A stretch of 20,803 nucleotides of DNA from Acidobacteriota bacterium (GCA_003225655.1 QIAW01000227.1:3246-24048), one strand, 5' to 3'. Numbered from the stretch's first letter, positions 7,644 to 16,669 are shown. Program-made: numbers and translations. Notes: generated from the sequence alone by a model not told the origin.

Positions 7644-8399
7644 ATGAAGACGGTGGCGGGAGCAACCACATTGGCCGAATTAGCAAGCGCGCTCGCGAAT
7701 GCCACAGAAGAAAGTTCGATCGTGGCCGAGCTCAAGTCCGGTTCTGAGGACGCGTACTCCTGGCTGATTACCCACTATCACCAGCAGGTGTACAGCCTGG
7801 TTTATCGCATCATCAACGATCCTGCGGATGCGGCAGATACCACGCAGGAAGTTTTCCTGAAGATCTTCCGCGGAATAGGCCACTTCCACGGCGAATCAAG
7901 CCTGAAGACGTGGATTTACCGCATCGCGGTGCATGAAGCCTGCAACCGAAAGCGCTGGTGGTTCCGTCACAAACGACGCGAGGCGAGCCTTGAGCCGGTC
8001 GTCGATGATATGGCGGATGGCTCCCGCGCCCCAGGTCTGAAAGAGCTGTTGGAAGATCCTGGCGACACACCCTTTGAAAGCCTGGCGCACGAGGAAGTAC
8101 GGGCTCGCGTGGAGGAGGAGTTGAGGCAGATCGCAGAACCTTTCCGCACGACGGTGGTGCTGCGCGACATTGAAGATTTGTCGTATGAAGAGATCGTGGA
8201 AGTAACAAAAGCTTCCCTGGGTACGGTCAAGAGCCGCCTGACGCGGGGCCGCGAAATGCTCAAAAAGCGGCTGCAGTCTTACGTCAATGAAATCGGCGAG
8301 GAGTTAGGACTGGCTGCCGGACCGGGCGACAACCGCCAGCCCTCCAGGGCAAAAGCCATGCCGGAAATACGGCGTGCCAAGGTTGAGGTGACATCATGA
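7644..8399 (+). CDS. RNA polymerase ECF-type sigma factor (sigma-70 family)
   Basis: 251 residues from ATG 7644, with GAGGT at 7632-7636; an in-frame GTG at 7635 is an alternative. Region 2 spans about residues 36-108: DAYSWLITHYHQQVYSLVYRI, the DxTQEVFLKIF core-binding helix and LKTWIYRIAVHEACNRKR for the -10 element. Region 4 spans about 154-208: FRTTVVLRDIEDLSYEEIVEV and GTVKSRLTRGREMLKKRL, the helix-turn-helix for the -35 element. There is no region 3, as expected for group 4 sigma factors. The linker and both termini are longer than in most members. The stop overlaps the start of the anti-sigma gene by 4 nt (ATGA), implying coupled translation. An ECF promoter lies upstream. Confidence 0.92.
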   Translation: MKTVAGATTLAELASALANATEESSIVAELKSGSEDAYSWLITHYHQQVYSLVYRIINDPADAADTTQEVFLKIFRGIGHFHGESSLKTWIYRIAVHEACNRKRWWFRHKRREASLEPVVDDMADGSRAPGLKELLEDPGDTPFESLAHEEVRARVEEELRQIAEPFRTTVVLRDIEDLSYEEIVEVTKASLGTVKSRLTRGREMLKKRLQSYVNEIGEELGLAAGPGDNRQPSRAKAMPEIRRAKVEVTS

Positions 8400-9067
8400 A
8401 GTGCAGTGAAGCGCAGTCGTTATTTTCGTTGTATCTGGATGGCGCCCTCACCGGTGCACAGATGCAGCACGTTTCTGCGCACATGGTGGAATGTGTGCCG
8501 TGCAGCACTGAATACAGGCAACTGGAAAATACCCGGCGGCTGATTGCCGGTTTGGGAAAGCGGCCCGCGCCTCCCGATCTTGCCCTGCAATTGCGGATTG
8601 CCCTTTCGCTGGAGCGCACGAAAAGTTATCGCCGCCGCTGGCAAGGCATGTGGGTAAGGCTGGAAAACAGCTTTAACGCATTCATGTTTCCGGCGACCGC
8701 CGGCGTATTGAGCGCTGTGATTTTCTTTGGATTGATCATCGGGTTCTTCGGCCTGCCGGTCAACAGTGCGGCCTCTTCTGACGTCCCTCTGGCGCTATAT
8801 ACGCCGCCGCAATTGAACCCGTCGCCGCTGCCCTTCTTGACCACCATCGGCAACAACGAAGGATCGCTGGTCATTGAAACCTACGTTGATGCCAATGGCC
8901 GGGTGGGTGACTACAGAATTATCTCGGCGCCGGAAGGGGCTAAAGACCTGATTCCGCGGCTGAACAACTTGCTCATCTTTACAACTTTCAGCCCGGCAAT
9001 GAATATGGGCAGGCCCACACCCAGCCGCATCTTGCTGTCATTCTCACACATGGATGTCAGGGGATAG
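8396..9067 (+). CDS. Zinc-finger anti-sigma factor with membrane anchor
   Basis: 223 residues. The cytoplasmic N-terminus has the zinc-binding anti-sigma pattern: Cys3, then His29-x3-Cys33-x2-Cys36 (HMVECVPC), typical of the ZAS/zf-HC2 family that holds an ECF sigma factor inactive. One membrane helix lies at about residues 99-120. The outer part (about 121-223) includes VIETYVDANGRVGDYRIISAPEG, which resembles a TonB C-terminal-type fold. This suggests a periplasmic sensor rather than a plain tail. It overlaps the sigma factor gene by 4 nt and is very likely its regulator. Release by redox change at the zinc site or by proteolysis is possible but not shown. Confidence 0.85.
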   Translation: MKCSEAQSLFSLYLDGALTGAQMQHVSAHMVECVPCSTEYRQLENTRRLIAGLGKRPAPPDLALQLRIALSLERTKSYRRRWQGMWVRLENSFNAFMFPATAGVLSAVIFFGLIIGFFGLPVNSAASSDVPLALYTPPQLNPSPLPFLTTIGNNEGSLVIETYVDANGRVGDYRIISAPEGAKDLIPRLNNLLIFTTFSPAMNMGRPTPSRILLSFSHMDVRG

Positions 9068-9231
9068 TTGGCCCTGCTGGCAAGGCTGACGCGATGACCT
9101 TGCAAAAGCAGCCGCGGACCCACGGGACGCCGGGGTAGGACGGCTGTGCCGCACAATTTTTGCGCGTTGACCGCGTTCTTCTTTGGCCAGTAAAATAAAG
9201 TATCCCGCCTGGCGTCGAAGAGGAGGCCCGT

Positions 9232-10794
9232 CTGCGTTTTATCTCATTCTTTTCAACTTTGATGGTTCTTTGTGCCGCACTGAGTTTTTGCGCTGAGGCG
9301 CAGCGAGCGACCGCGGTAACCACAGGAGTGCCCGCATCAGCCAACAGCTCAAAGATCAGTCTGGATACTAATGAGACCCTCTTCAGCCTGCTGGCGGCGA
9401 TGAATGCCTGCGGCTACGATGCCGACTTGGCAAATTCCAACCCGCTACGCACACAGATCCGGCAGGAAATTGCGCAAACGGCCGCAACTTCACAAGATGC
9501 CGCCCGTGCCCGGACAGGGTTTTGCCGTTTCTACAAAGACCACCAGAATGTAGATCCTGCGCGCGACCTGGCGCAGTTCGTATCGCTGGGAATTTTTCTA
9601 TCGCCGCCGCCGACCTTTCAGCCCACGGTGCAAGAGGCGGACCTGCCGCCTGACGCAGCCTACGTGCTGGGGACGGTCCCGGTGCTGCAAAATTTCTATC
9701 AGGCATTCAATCTGCGTGATCTTTGGAAAAAGCACCAGGCCGACTACGAGGCGCTCGTAGACCGGCTGCATGATCCAGTGTCGCAAATGATTCTCAAAAC
9801 CGACCTTTATCTGAAGCTGCAGATGAGCGGCTACATGGGCCGGCGCTTTACGGTGCTGGTGGAACCTCTAGCAGCTCCCCGCGACACGAATGCCCGCAAT
9901 TATGGAGAAGATTACTTCCTCGTGGTTTCGCTGCCGACGCACGGTGAGATGAAACTGGACCAGATTCGCCACACATATCTGCATTACGTCCTCGATCCTT
10001 ACGCGCTCAAACGAGCCACAGCGCTGAAGCGGCTGGAGCCTCTGCTGCTTACCGTTGCTACCGCGCCCATGGATGAGAGCTTCAAGACCGATATCGGCCT
10101 GCTGGTCAACGAATCGCTGATCCGCGCCATCGAAGCGCGCACGCTTGCCGTCACTGGCAAAGATGCAGAGACAGTGCGATTGCAGGCAGCCAAGGCGGCG
10201 GTGAACGAAGGCTTTATCCTCACCCGCTATTTTTATGAGGCGCTGCAGAAATTCGAGAAAGATCCTGCGGGGTTGAAAGACAGCTACTCCGACTGGCTGT
10301 TTCAAATTGATGCCGATAAAGAAAAAAAACTGGCGCAGCAGGTGAATTTTTCCAAGGAGGCGGCTCCTGAGCTGTTGCGCGCCACCAAGGCACAGCAAGT
10401 TCAATTGCTGGATTTAGCGGAGCAGCGGCTGGCCTCGCGTGACATTCCTGGAGCGCAGAAGCTCGCGCACCAGGCGCTGGATGAGAAGAATGAGGACCCG
10501 GCGCGCGCCCTGTTTATCCTGGCCAAGGCAGCTTCGCTCAGCGGAGACATGGATGGCGCGCGCACATATTTCGAGCGGACCCTTGAAATTGCGCGTGAGC
10601 CCCGGGTGGTGGCCTGGTCGCATATCTATTTGGGCAGGATCTTCGATCTGAGGGAAGATCGTGAGGCGGCACTGGCGCAGTACCACGCCGCCCTCGCTTT
10701 CGGTGCGGCCAGTCCAGAGATCAAGACCGCCGCCGACCGCGGTATCTCGCAGCCTTATGAGCCGCCGGCTTCGCGTCCTAAGAACCCGAACTAA
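9232..10794 (+). CDS. Exported protein of unknown function with TPR-like C-terminus
   Basis: The best start is a CTG at 9232: AGGAGG (9221-9226) sits 5 nt upstream, and starting there gives a full signal peptide (one Arg, a hydrophobic run FISFFSTLMVLCAALSF, cleavage AEA-Q). The next starts, TTG 9259 and ATG 9262, have no ribosome binding site and remove the basic end of the signal. The frame is closed upstream by TAA at 9196. The mature protein is about 495 residues. The N-terminal half (LDTNETLFSLLAAMNACGYD, FYKDHQN, YFLVVSLPTHGEMKLDQIRHTYLHYVLDPYA) is unassigned. The C-terminal part (about residues 395-490) has TPR-like helix pairs such as ARALFILAKAASLSGDMDGA and WSHIYLGRIFDLREDREAALAQY. 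It is followed after 33 bp by a second exported TPR-like gene. Confidence 0.8.
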   Translation: MRFISFFSTLMVLCAALSFCAEAQRATAVTTGVPASANSSKISLDTNETLFSLLAAMNACGYDADLANSNPLRTQIRQEIAQTAATSQDAARARTGFCRFYKDHQNVDPARDLAQFVSLGIFLSPPPTFQPTVQEADLPPDAAYVLGTVPVLQNFYQAFNLRDLWKKHQADYEALVDRLHDPVSQMILKTDLYLKLQMSGYMGRRFTVLVEPLAAPRDTNARNYGEDYFLVVSLPTHGEMKLDQIRHTYLHYVLDPYALKRATALKRLEPLLLTVATAPMDESFKTDIGLLVNESLIRAIEARTLAVTGKDAETVRLQAAKAAVNEGFILTRYFYEALQKFEKDPAGLKDSYSDWLFQIDADKEKKLAQQVNFSKEAAPELLRATKAQQVQLLDLAEQRLASRDIPGAQKLAHQALDEKNEDPARALFILAKAASLSGDMDGARTYFERTLEIAREPRVVAWSHIYLGRIFDLREDREAALAQYHAALAFGAASPEIKTAADRGISQPYEPPASRPKNPN

Positions 10795-10827
10795 GCAAAA
10801 CATCGCGGATCTATTTGGAGCAGTAGA

Positions 10828-11679
10828 ATGAAAAAAAACTTGAGCCTTGCTGCCGTCCTGCTGGCTGCCGCCATCTGGTTGCCGGCGCAAAACAGCGGAG
10901 CGCAGGCTTCCCAGACACAGGCGGCAAGCCCCCAGAGCGGGGCCCCATCGCAGCCGCCAGAAACCGGCAACAAAGCCGGAGAAGCCAAGATCAAAGCTGC
11001 CAAGACGCAGCCGGAGTATGACGCCTACCAGGCAGCTTCCAACCAGCAGGACGTGGCCAAGGCCGATGCGGCCGCCAACGATTTCGCGGTGAAATTTCCC
11101 GACAGCGATCTGCGCTCGGTCCTATATGAGCAGTTAATGCGCCGCTACCAGGCGGCCAATAACGCAGAGAAGACCCTGGAGATGGGCCGCAAGGTACTTA
11201 CACTCGATCCGGATTCGGTGTTTGCGCTGATCATGGTTTCCAGCGTGCTGGCGGAGCGCACCAATGAGACCGACCTTGATCTGGCGCAACGCCATGACGA
11301 AATCGTGAAAGATTCCGGCCACGCCATCCAATTAATTGATTCCGGCGCCTTCAAGCCGGCGCAGTTCACTCCTGACCAGTTGAACACCATCAAGTCTATG
11401 GCTTTTGCCGCGCAGGGCACAGTGGAATTAATCGGCAAGAATGACAAGGCGGCAGAGGATTCGCTGCTAAGGGCGACGCAACTGAATATCTTGAATCCCG
11501 AGCCTTCTGTGTGGCTGCGGCTGGCCATCGCCCGTGACCATCAAAAGAAATATGGTGACGCGCTCATCGCCGCTAATCGCGCGGTCGATCTTTCCATTGG
11601 CGAGCCGGATGTGCTCAAACTGGCGAAGCAGGAGCAGACAAGGCTTAAGCAACTGGCAGATACCAAAGTTGCGCACTGA
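10828..11679 (+). CDS. Exported TPR-like protein
   Basis: 283 residues from ATG 10828, with GGAG about 8 nt upstream. Signal peptide at about residues 1-25 (KK, then LSLAAVLLAAAIWLPA). A Gln/Ala/Pro-rich linker reaches about residue 55. The rest is alpha-helical with tetratricopeptide-like units (DVAKADAAANDFAVKFPDSDL, ALIMVSSVLAERT, AAEDSLLRATQLNILNPEPSVWLRLAIARDHQKKYGDALIA). It probably serves as a periplasmic interaction scaffold; partners are not evident. It lies 33 bp after the previous exported protein gene, suggesting one transcript, and 34 bp before rnc. Confidence 0.8.
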   Translation: MKKNLSLAAVLLAAAIWLPAQNSGAQASQTQAASPQSGAPSQPPETGNKAGEAKIKAAKTQPEYDAYQAASNQQDVAKADAAANDFAVKFPDSDLRSVLYEQLMRRYQAANNAEKTLEMGRKVLTLDPDSVFALIMVSSVLAERTNETDLDLAQRHDEIVKDSGHAIQLIDSGAFKPAQFTPDQLNTIKSMAFAAQGTVELIGKNDKAAEDSLLRATQLNILNPEPSVWLRLAIARDHQKKYGDALIAANRAVDLSIGEPDVLKLAKQEQTRLKQLADTKVAH

Positions 11680-11713
11680 TTCAACACAAAACCCAACTTT
11701 GTTTTTTGCGCTC

Positions 11714-12508
11714 ATGACAACCCCTGACACTTCGATGCTGGAAGCTGCTCTGCAGCACCACTTCGCACGCTCCGCTCTGCTCGAACAGGCGTTGACGCAC
11801 AGCTCTCATGCGCACGAGGCCAGCGATGCCTTGTCGCCTGATGAGAGCTCGGGGGAGAGGATCGGCCCTTCCGCGGGCGACAACGAAATCATGGAATTTC
11901 TGGGCGACGCGGTATTGGGGTTCGTAACCAGCGAGGCGCTGTTCGCGCATTTTCCAGGGAAGCATGAAGGCGAGCTTTCGAAGATGCGGGCACACCTGGT
12001 GAGCGCGCGGCACCTGGTACGGGTGGCCAAGCAGCTTGAGCTGGGAAACTACCTCCGCCTGGGGCGGGGTGAGGAGAAAAGCGGCGGAAGAAGCAAGGCG
12101 GCACTGCTGGTGGACGCCCTGGAGGCGGTGATCGCGGCCCTTTACCTGGATGGGGGCCTGGACCTTGCGCGCCAGTTCATCTATAGGGAAATTGTGAACC
12201 CTGAACTGGAACGGATGCAGCAAGCGGGAGAGGTGCTGCCGCTTACGGATTACAAGTCGGCGTTGCAGGAGTCGGTACAATCCATGGGGCAGCCACAACC
12301 TGTCTACCTGATCGCCAATGAGACCGGGCCAGACCACAAGAAGATTTTCACGGCAGAAGTACGTCTGCATCTGCGCAGCGGCGACGAGAGCCCGCACCTC
12401 ATTGCCCGCGCCGAGGGCCACAGCAAGAAGAGCGCGGAGCAGCGCGCGGCCCGCCAGGCGCTGGAGCATCTTTTGAAAGAACGGCCTCTCGCAGGAGGAG
12501 TGGAATGA
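11714..12508 (+). CDS. rnc: Ribonuclease III
   Basis: 264 residues; the ATG at 11714 gives the expected N-terminus (MLEAALQHHFARSALLEQALTHSS). RNase III cuts double-stranded RNA in rRNA processing and mRNA decay. The signature NEIMEFLGDAVL supplies Glu58, Glu61 and Asp65, and VDALEAVIAALYLDGG supplies Asp134 and Glu137. These match the five acidic active-site positions of the family. A double-stranded RNA-binding domain follows (about residues 180-258: DYKSALQESVQSMGQPQPVY, GHSKKSAEQRAARQALEHLL). An extra acidic loop at about residues 35-55 is unusual but falls before the signature. The stop overlaps the first signal peptidase gene by 4 nt, echoing the known rnc/lepB linkage. Confidence 0.93.
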   Translation: MTTPDTSMLEAALQHHFARSALLEQALTHSSHAHEASDALSPDESSGERIGPSAGDNEIMEFLGDAVLGFVTSEALFAHFPGKHEGELSKMRAHLVSARHLVRVAKQLELGNYLRLGRGEEKSGGRSKAALLVDALEAVIAALYLDGGLDLARQFIYREIVNPELERMQQAGEVLPLTDYKSALQESVQSMGQPQPVYLIANETGPDHKKIFTAEVRLHLRSGDESPHLIARAEGHSKKSAEQRAARQALEHLLKERPLAGGVE

Positions 12509-13395
12509 CCGATCCTGCTATTCCATCTTCGCTAGCGGCTTCCCAGACCTCAACCGCCACGGGAACGGAGCCCGAAATTCTGCATGGGCCCGACCGCTTT
12601 CTTCCCGACGTGGCGACAGGCGCGCCGGCGACCGCCGCCTCTAGTGACCCCCAAAATTCCGGGCGCGGACGCAAACAGGGCGAGGGTTGGCTGGCCTTGC
12701 TGCAATCGCTGGTTGCCACCATTGTGATTGCCCTCTTTGTGGTTACATTCCTGACCCAGGCGTTCCAGATTCCTACAGAATCCATGGAGAATACGCTGCT
12801 GGTCGGCGATTACCTGCTGGTGGATAAGGTCCACTATGGCCAGATGGGCATCTGGCACAACCTACTACGTTACTCGCCGGTCCGGCGCGGCGATATCATC
12901 GTTTTCAAATACCCCATCAATCCTTCTCAACACTTTGTGAAGCGAGTCATTGGGCTGCCGGGCGACCACGTACGTCTAATGGAAGGCGAGGTGTACGTTA
13001 ACGGAAAGCGGCAGAGTGAACCTTTCGTCATCCGGAATGGCTCTTTCAGCAACTATCGCGATAACTTCCCTGCTGTGCAGCCGACGGAGAGGGACGGTGT
13101 AATCCCCGAGTGGCGCAGAGGGCTGGCTTCGCACATTCGTAATGACGAGCTGGTGGTGCCTAAGGACAGTTATTTCGCCATGGGAGACAACCGGGATGAC
13201 AGCTCCGACAGCCGCTATTGGGGCTTTGTCCCGCGAGAGAACATCGTCGGCCGGCCGTGGCTGATTTACTTTTCGCTTTCCGCGGGGAGCGACGAGCCAC
13301 CGGTCGCTGGTGGTAAACTGGCAAGTTTGATCTTCACCGTTCGGCACTTCTGGGAATACGTGCGCTGGAACCGGACAATGCGGCTGGTCAACTGA
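12505..13395 (+). CDS. lepB: Signal peptidase I, first copy
   Basis: 296 residues. It removes signal peptides from exported proteins at the outer face of the inner membrane. A Ser/Ala/Pro-rich cytoplasmic tail of about 60 residues precedes one membrane helix (about residues 66-84). The catalytic dyad is Ser93 in IPTESMENTLL and Lys146 in FVKRVIGLPGD. Box E is GDNRDDSSDSRYWG. The C-terminal segment HFWEYVRWNRTMRLV is shared with the second copy. The start codon overlaps the rnc stop (ATGA), and AGGAG lies just upstream inside rnc. The second lepB gene begins 9 nt after its stop. Confidence 0.93.
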   Translation: MTDPAIPSSLAASQTSTATGTEPEILHGPDRFLPDVATGAPATAASSDPQNSGRGRKQGEGWLALLQSLVATIVIALFVVTFLTQAFQIPTESMENTLLVGDYLLVDKVHYGQMGIWHNLLRYSPVRRGDIIVFKYPINPSQHFVKRVIGLPGDHVRLMEGEVYVNGKRQSEPFVIRNGSFSNYRDNFPAVQPTERDGVIPEWRRGLASHIRNDELVVPKDSYFAMGDNRDDSSDSRYWGFVPRENIVGRPWLIYFSLSAGSDEPPVAGGKLASLIFTVRHFWEYVRWNRTMRLVN

Positions 13396-13404
13396 GAGAA
13401 CATC

Positions 13405-14208
13405 TTGGCAAAGAACAAAAATAAGGCAAAATCCGCTCCGGCCAACGGCAAATCATCCGCCGAACAACCGGAAAAGCACCGTGAAACCACGATGGAGTTT
13501 ATCGGCTCCATGGCCACAGTGCTGGTCTCGGGCTTATTCATCATCACCTTCATCCTGCAGGCTTTCGAAATACCTTCAGCCTCCATGCAGAACACCTTGT
13601 TGATAGGCGATCATTTGTTTGTGGACCGCGTGAGCCTCGCCCCCAAAGCAAAATGGGTGGGACCGCTGCTGCCCTACGGGAAGATCCACCGTGGCGACAT
13701 CATCGTCTTCATCTCTCCCGCGCAGCCCGGCCTCTATCTCGTCAAGCGGGTGCGCGGCCTGCCCGGCGACAAGATTCATCTGAAAGATGGCAAACTCTAC
13801 ATCAACGGTGAGCTGCAAAATGAGCCTTTCGCCATCTACGATGGATCTCCGTTAAGCCCGTATCGTGACAACTTTCCCAACGCGCCAATCCCTGAATGGG
13901 AAAACATTCCGGACTACTGGCGCCTGACCATGCGTTCGCACGTTCAAGATGGCGACTTCGTAGTTCCTGCCGATCACTACTTCGCCATGGGCGACAATCG
14001 CGACAACAGCTTCGACAGCCGCTACTTTGGTCCTGTGCCACAGGAGAACCTCATTGGACGCCCGATGTTCATCTACTGGTCGTTCGATACTCCCGAGGAC
14101 CAATACAAGAAAACCGAGATTGCAGACCGGCTTTCGAATATTGCACACACTGTTATCCATTTCTTCGACAAGACACGCTGGAAACGCACGCTCAGCATGG
14201 TGCACTGA
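13405..14208 (+). CDS. lepB: Signal peptidase I, second copy
   Basis: 267 residues, starting at TTG 13405 with GAGAG upstream. A shorter Lys-rich tail (MAKNKNKAKSAPANGK) precedes a single membrane helix (about residues 34-52). The dyad is Ser60 in IPSASMQNTLL and Lys114 in LVKRVRGLPGD. Box E reads GDNRDNSFDSRYFG. It shares architecture and C-terminus (IHFFDKTRWKRTLSMV) with the preceding gene but has diverged clearly, so it is an old tandem duplication and may have a different substrate preference. The stop and the start of the AsmA-like gene share one base (TGATG). Confidence 0.92.
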   Translation: MAKNKNKAKSAPANGKSSAEQPEKHRETTMEFIGSMATVLVSGLFIITFILQAFEIPSASMQNTLLIGDHLFVDRVSLAPKAKWVGPLLPYGKIHRGDIIVFISPAQPGLYLVKRVRGLPGDKIHLKDGKLYINGELQNEPFAIYDGSPLSPYRDNFPNAPIPEWENIPDYWRLTMRSHVQDGDFVVPADHYFAMGDNRDNSFDSRYFGPVPQENLIGRPMFIYWSFDTPEDQYKKTEIADRLSNIAHTVIHFFDKTRWKRTLSMVH

Positions 14209-15890
14209 TGAAGGCGGCAGTCATGAGCGCTGCAAGCGAGCCGGCCGGCAATGAACCGGAGAAGGCGCGCCCGCCACGCCGGCGCAAATGGATCATCGCC
14301 GCCGTTATCCTTCTGGGCATAGCCGCTTTCGTTCCCATCCGGCTAGACCGGCTGAAAAAACGTCTGGAAGCTTCTATCACCGCATCTTTGGGCCGCCGGG
14401 TCAGCGCCCAAAAAATCAACTTTCATCTGCTACCCCAGCCCGGATTTGACCTGGAAAACTTTGCTATCGAAGACGATCCGGCGTTCAGCTCGGAGCCGCT
14501 GTTGCGTTCCGACAGCGTCACCGCAAACTTACGGTTGCGCTCTCTGCTCGGAGCGCGCATCGAAATCGCCCGCCTCAGTCTGAAAGAACCCAGCTTGAAC
14601 CTGGTCTGCAACAGCCAGGGACGCTGGAACATGGAATCGTTGCTGACGCGGGCGGCGCAAATCCCCAGCGCGCCAACGGGCACGGCCCACGCCGAATCGC
14701 GGCCGCGATTCCCCTACATCGAGGCCGATACGGGAAGGATCAACCTTAAGATCGGGCCAGAGAAAAAAGCCTTTGCCCTGACCGACGCCGATTTTTCGTT
14801 ATGGCTGGCCTCGGAAAACCTATGGAAAATGCGGCTGGTGGCGCGCCCTATCCGCTCCGATGCCAATTTGAGCGATACCGGGACTGTGAAACTGAACGGA
14901 ACATTTCAGCGCGCGGTCGACCTGCACTCCACTCCCTTTCTGCTCGAAGTCACATGGCAGAAAGCGCAGCTCGGCCAGGTCACGCAACTTATCTATGGAC
15001 GCGATCGCGGCTGGCGCGGCGCCGTAACCGCTAATGCCAAATTCACCGGAACGCCCGCCGCCTTTGACCTCGCGGGCATGGTTTCAGTGGACGACTTCCG
15101 CCGTTACGACATCGCCAGCGACGATTCCTTTGATTTCAACATCAATTGCAATGCAGGCTTTCGTGGCGTGGCCACTCCCGTGCGATTCGACTGCACTCTT
15201 CCCAAAGATGGGGGCGCCGTGAACTTTGCCGGCGCCGTGAACTTGCATAGCGAACGCTGGCTGCTCTCCAATACTTCTTTGCGGGCGTTCAAGTTCCCGC
15301 TTTCCACGGTGGCGGCGCTGGCCCGCCACATGAAGAAGGACATGGCGCGCGACTTCGACGCCTCAGGTTTTATTGATGGAACCCTCTTCAATTCTCCCGG
15401 GCCGCGCGCACCGAGCGGCATGGTGGAACATGGAGCGGAGACTTGGACGGTAATTGTCTCGAGCGTCAAATTGCGCTCCGAGCTGTTACGACCGCCGGCG
15501 AGCACTGACGTTATCGCCATCAACTTCCAGCGTCCGCTCTCACAAAACGCCGGCAATCCACAGTTCATGAGAAGAGGACAAGTGGTGTTGACTGAGCCGC
15601 AATTGACGATTACTCCTTTCCACATCAACCTGGGTGGAGCAACGCCGGCGGTGGCCGGCGCAACCTTCAGCCGCAGCAACTATCGCTTTGAGATCAAGGG
15701 CGATGCCGATGTCGAGAGACTGAATGCTTTCCTGGAAAGCCTGGGATTGCCGAAGCCAGATATGGGACCTTTGGCCGAAGGAAAAGCCAAGGTGGATTTG
15801 TCATTCAGTGGCCCCTGGAGTGGCTTTGCCGCGCCGCAGGTTGCCGGTGTCGTCAGGACCCAGGGGCAGACCCGCGCCGCGATACAATAA
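14208..15890 (+). CDS. AsmA-family membrane-anchored protein
   Basis: 560 residues starting at ATG 14208, coupled to the lepB stop; a second in-frame ATG at 14223 is possible. After a basic cytoplasmic stretch (ARPPRRRKW) comes one membrane helix (about residues 28-43), then a long periplasmic region opening with LDRLKKRLEASITASLGRRVSAQKINFHLLPQPGFDLENFAIEDD in overlapping segments, typical of AsmA proteins. Repeated beta-strand stretches follow to the end. AsmA-like proteins are linked to lipid movement and outer-membrane assembly. A 14-bp direct repeat (GGCGCCGTGAACTT at 15213-15226 and 15231-15244) encodes a duplicated GAVN. At 560 residues it is within the family's range. The downstream small exported protein begins 4 nt later. 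Confidence 0.78.
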   Translation: MKAAVMSAASEPAGNEPEKARPPRRRKWIIAAVILLGIAAFVPIRLDRLKKRLEASITASLGRRVSAQKINFHLLPQPGFDLENFAIEDDPAFSSEPLLRSDSVTANLRLRSLLGARIEIARLSLKEPSLNLVCNSQGRWNMESLLTRAAQIPSAPTGTAHAESRPRFPYIEADTGRINLKIGPEKKAFALTDADFSLWLASENLWKMRLVARPIRSDANLSDTGTVKLNGTFQRAVDLHSTPFLLEVTWQKAQLGQVTQLIYGRDRGWRGAVTANAKFTGTPAAFDLAGMVSVDDFRRYDIASDDSFDFNINCNAGFRGVATPVRFDCTLPKDGGAVNFAGAVNLHSERWLLSNTSLRAFKFPLSTVAALARHMKKDMARDFDASGFIDGTLFNSPGPRAPSGMVEHGAETWTVIVSSVKLRSELLRPPASTDVIAINFQRPLSQNAGNPQFMRRGQVVLTEPQLTITPFHINLGGATPAVAGATFSRSNYRFEIKGDADVERLNAFLESLGLPKPDMGPLAEGKAKVDLSFSGPWSGFAAPQVAGVVRTQGQTRAAIQ

Positions 15891-15894
15891 TTGC

Positions 15895-16524
15895 ATGCCC
15901 ATTCGTGCGTGGAAGATCTTTTCTTGTCCCCTGATTTTGGCCGCGATGTTTTTTAGCTCCGCTTTATTCGCACAGTCTTCCGCCAAGATCAAGCCTTCGG
16001 CCGCCAACAGCCACAATACAAAGGCCGCGGCAGACCGCCTGGCAGTGAAACTGCAACACCTCGAGCAGAACGGCATGAAAGAACATCCTGACCAGGCGCC
16101 GACCATCCTGACCGAAGAAGAAATTAACGCATATTTTGCGGAAGGCCGCGTCAAATTGCCGGTGGGAGTCAAGAGCGTCAAGTTCGGTCTGGAGCCCGAT
16201 ACCATCAACGGCTGGGCCCGGGTCGACTTCGATGAGATCAAGGCCGGGCGCTCCAGCAGCAATCCCCTGCTCGGGCTGTTCAGCGGTGTGCACGAGGTCC
16301 GGGTAGCGGCGCAAGCCAGTGGCAGCGGCGGAATGGGAAAGGTCGACGTAGAATCGGTGGCGCTCGATGATACGCAAATTCCACGCATGATCCTGGAGCT
16401 CTTTGTGGAGAAGTTCCTGAAGCCCAAATATCCCAATGTTGGGCTTGATTCCACATTCAAGTTCCCGGCCAAGGTAGACCTCGCGATTGTTGGCCAGCAC
16501 AAACTCACCCTCACTCAGAAATAG
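15895..16524 (+). CDS. Small exported protein of unknown function
   Basis: 209 residues from ATG 15895, 4 nt after the AsmA-like stop and without its own ribosome binding site, so probably translated by coupling. Signal peptide at about residues 1-26 (MPIRAWKIF, hydrophobic run, ALFA-Q). The mature part contains ILTEEEINAYFAEGRVKLPVGVKSVKFGLEPDTINGWARVDFDEI and later DDTQIPRMILELFVEKFLKPKYP, with alternating strands that suggest a lipid- or protein-binding beta fold. I do not recognise a named family. Its position suggests a shared envelope role with the AsmA-like protein. Confidence 0.75.
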   Translation: MPIRAWKIFSCPLILAAMFFSSALFAQSSAKIKPSAANSHNTKAAADRLAVKLQHLEQNGMKEHPDQAPTILTEEEINAYFAEGRVKLPVGVKSVKFGLEPDTINGWARVDFDEIKAGRSSSNPLLGLFSGVHEVRVAAQASGSGGMGKVDVESVALDDTQIPRMILELFVEKFLKPKYPNVGLDSTFKFPAKVDLAIVGQHKLTLTQK

Positions 16525-16669
16525 CACGTAGTATTGGCACTCCAAAGAATGCGAGGGGGGCCGTGCAGCGGTCAATTGCCTGGCTTATACTTGTCGTCAG
16601 AGCTTGCCTACCCGTCCGCTGGTTGAGGCGTCTAAATGCATTAGACCTTCTGTTGTAACGGAGGACCCA

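Noticed and set aside
11534..11713. N-terminal extension of RNase III by 60 codons
   Set aside because: It overlaps the preceding TPR-like gene, and the family normally begins at the segment starting with the ATG at 11714.
13896..14207. N-terminal extension of the AsmA-like protein by 104 codons
   Set aside because: The extension lies inside the second signal peptidase gene in another frame; the true start is the coupled ATG at 14208.
16586..16591. TATACT as the -10 box of the aldo/keto reductase promoter
   Set aside because: No acceptable -35 box is found 16-18 nt upstream.
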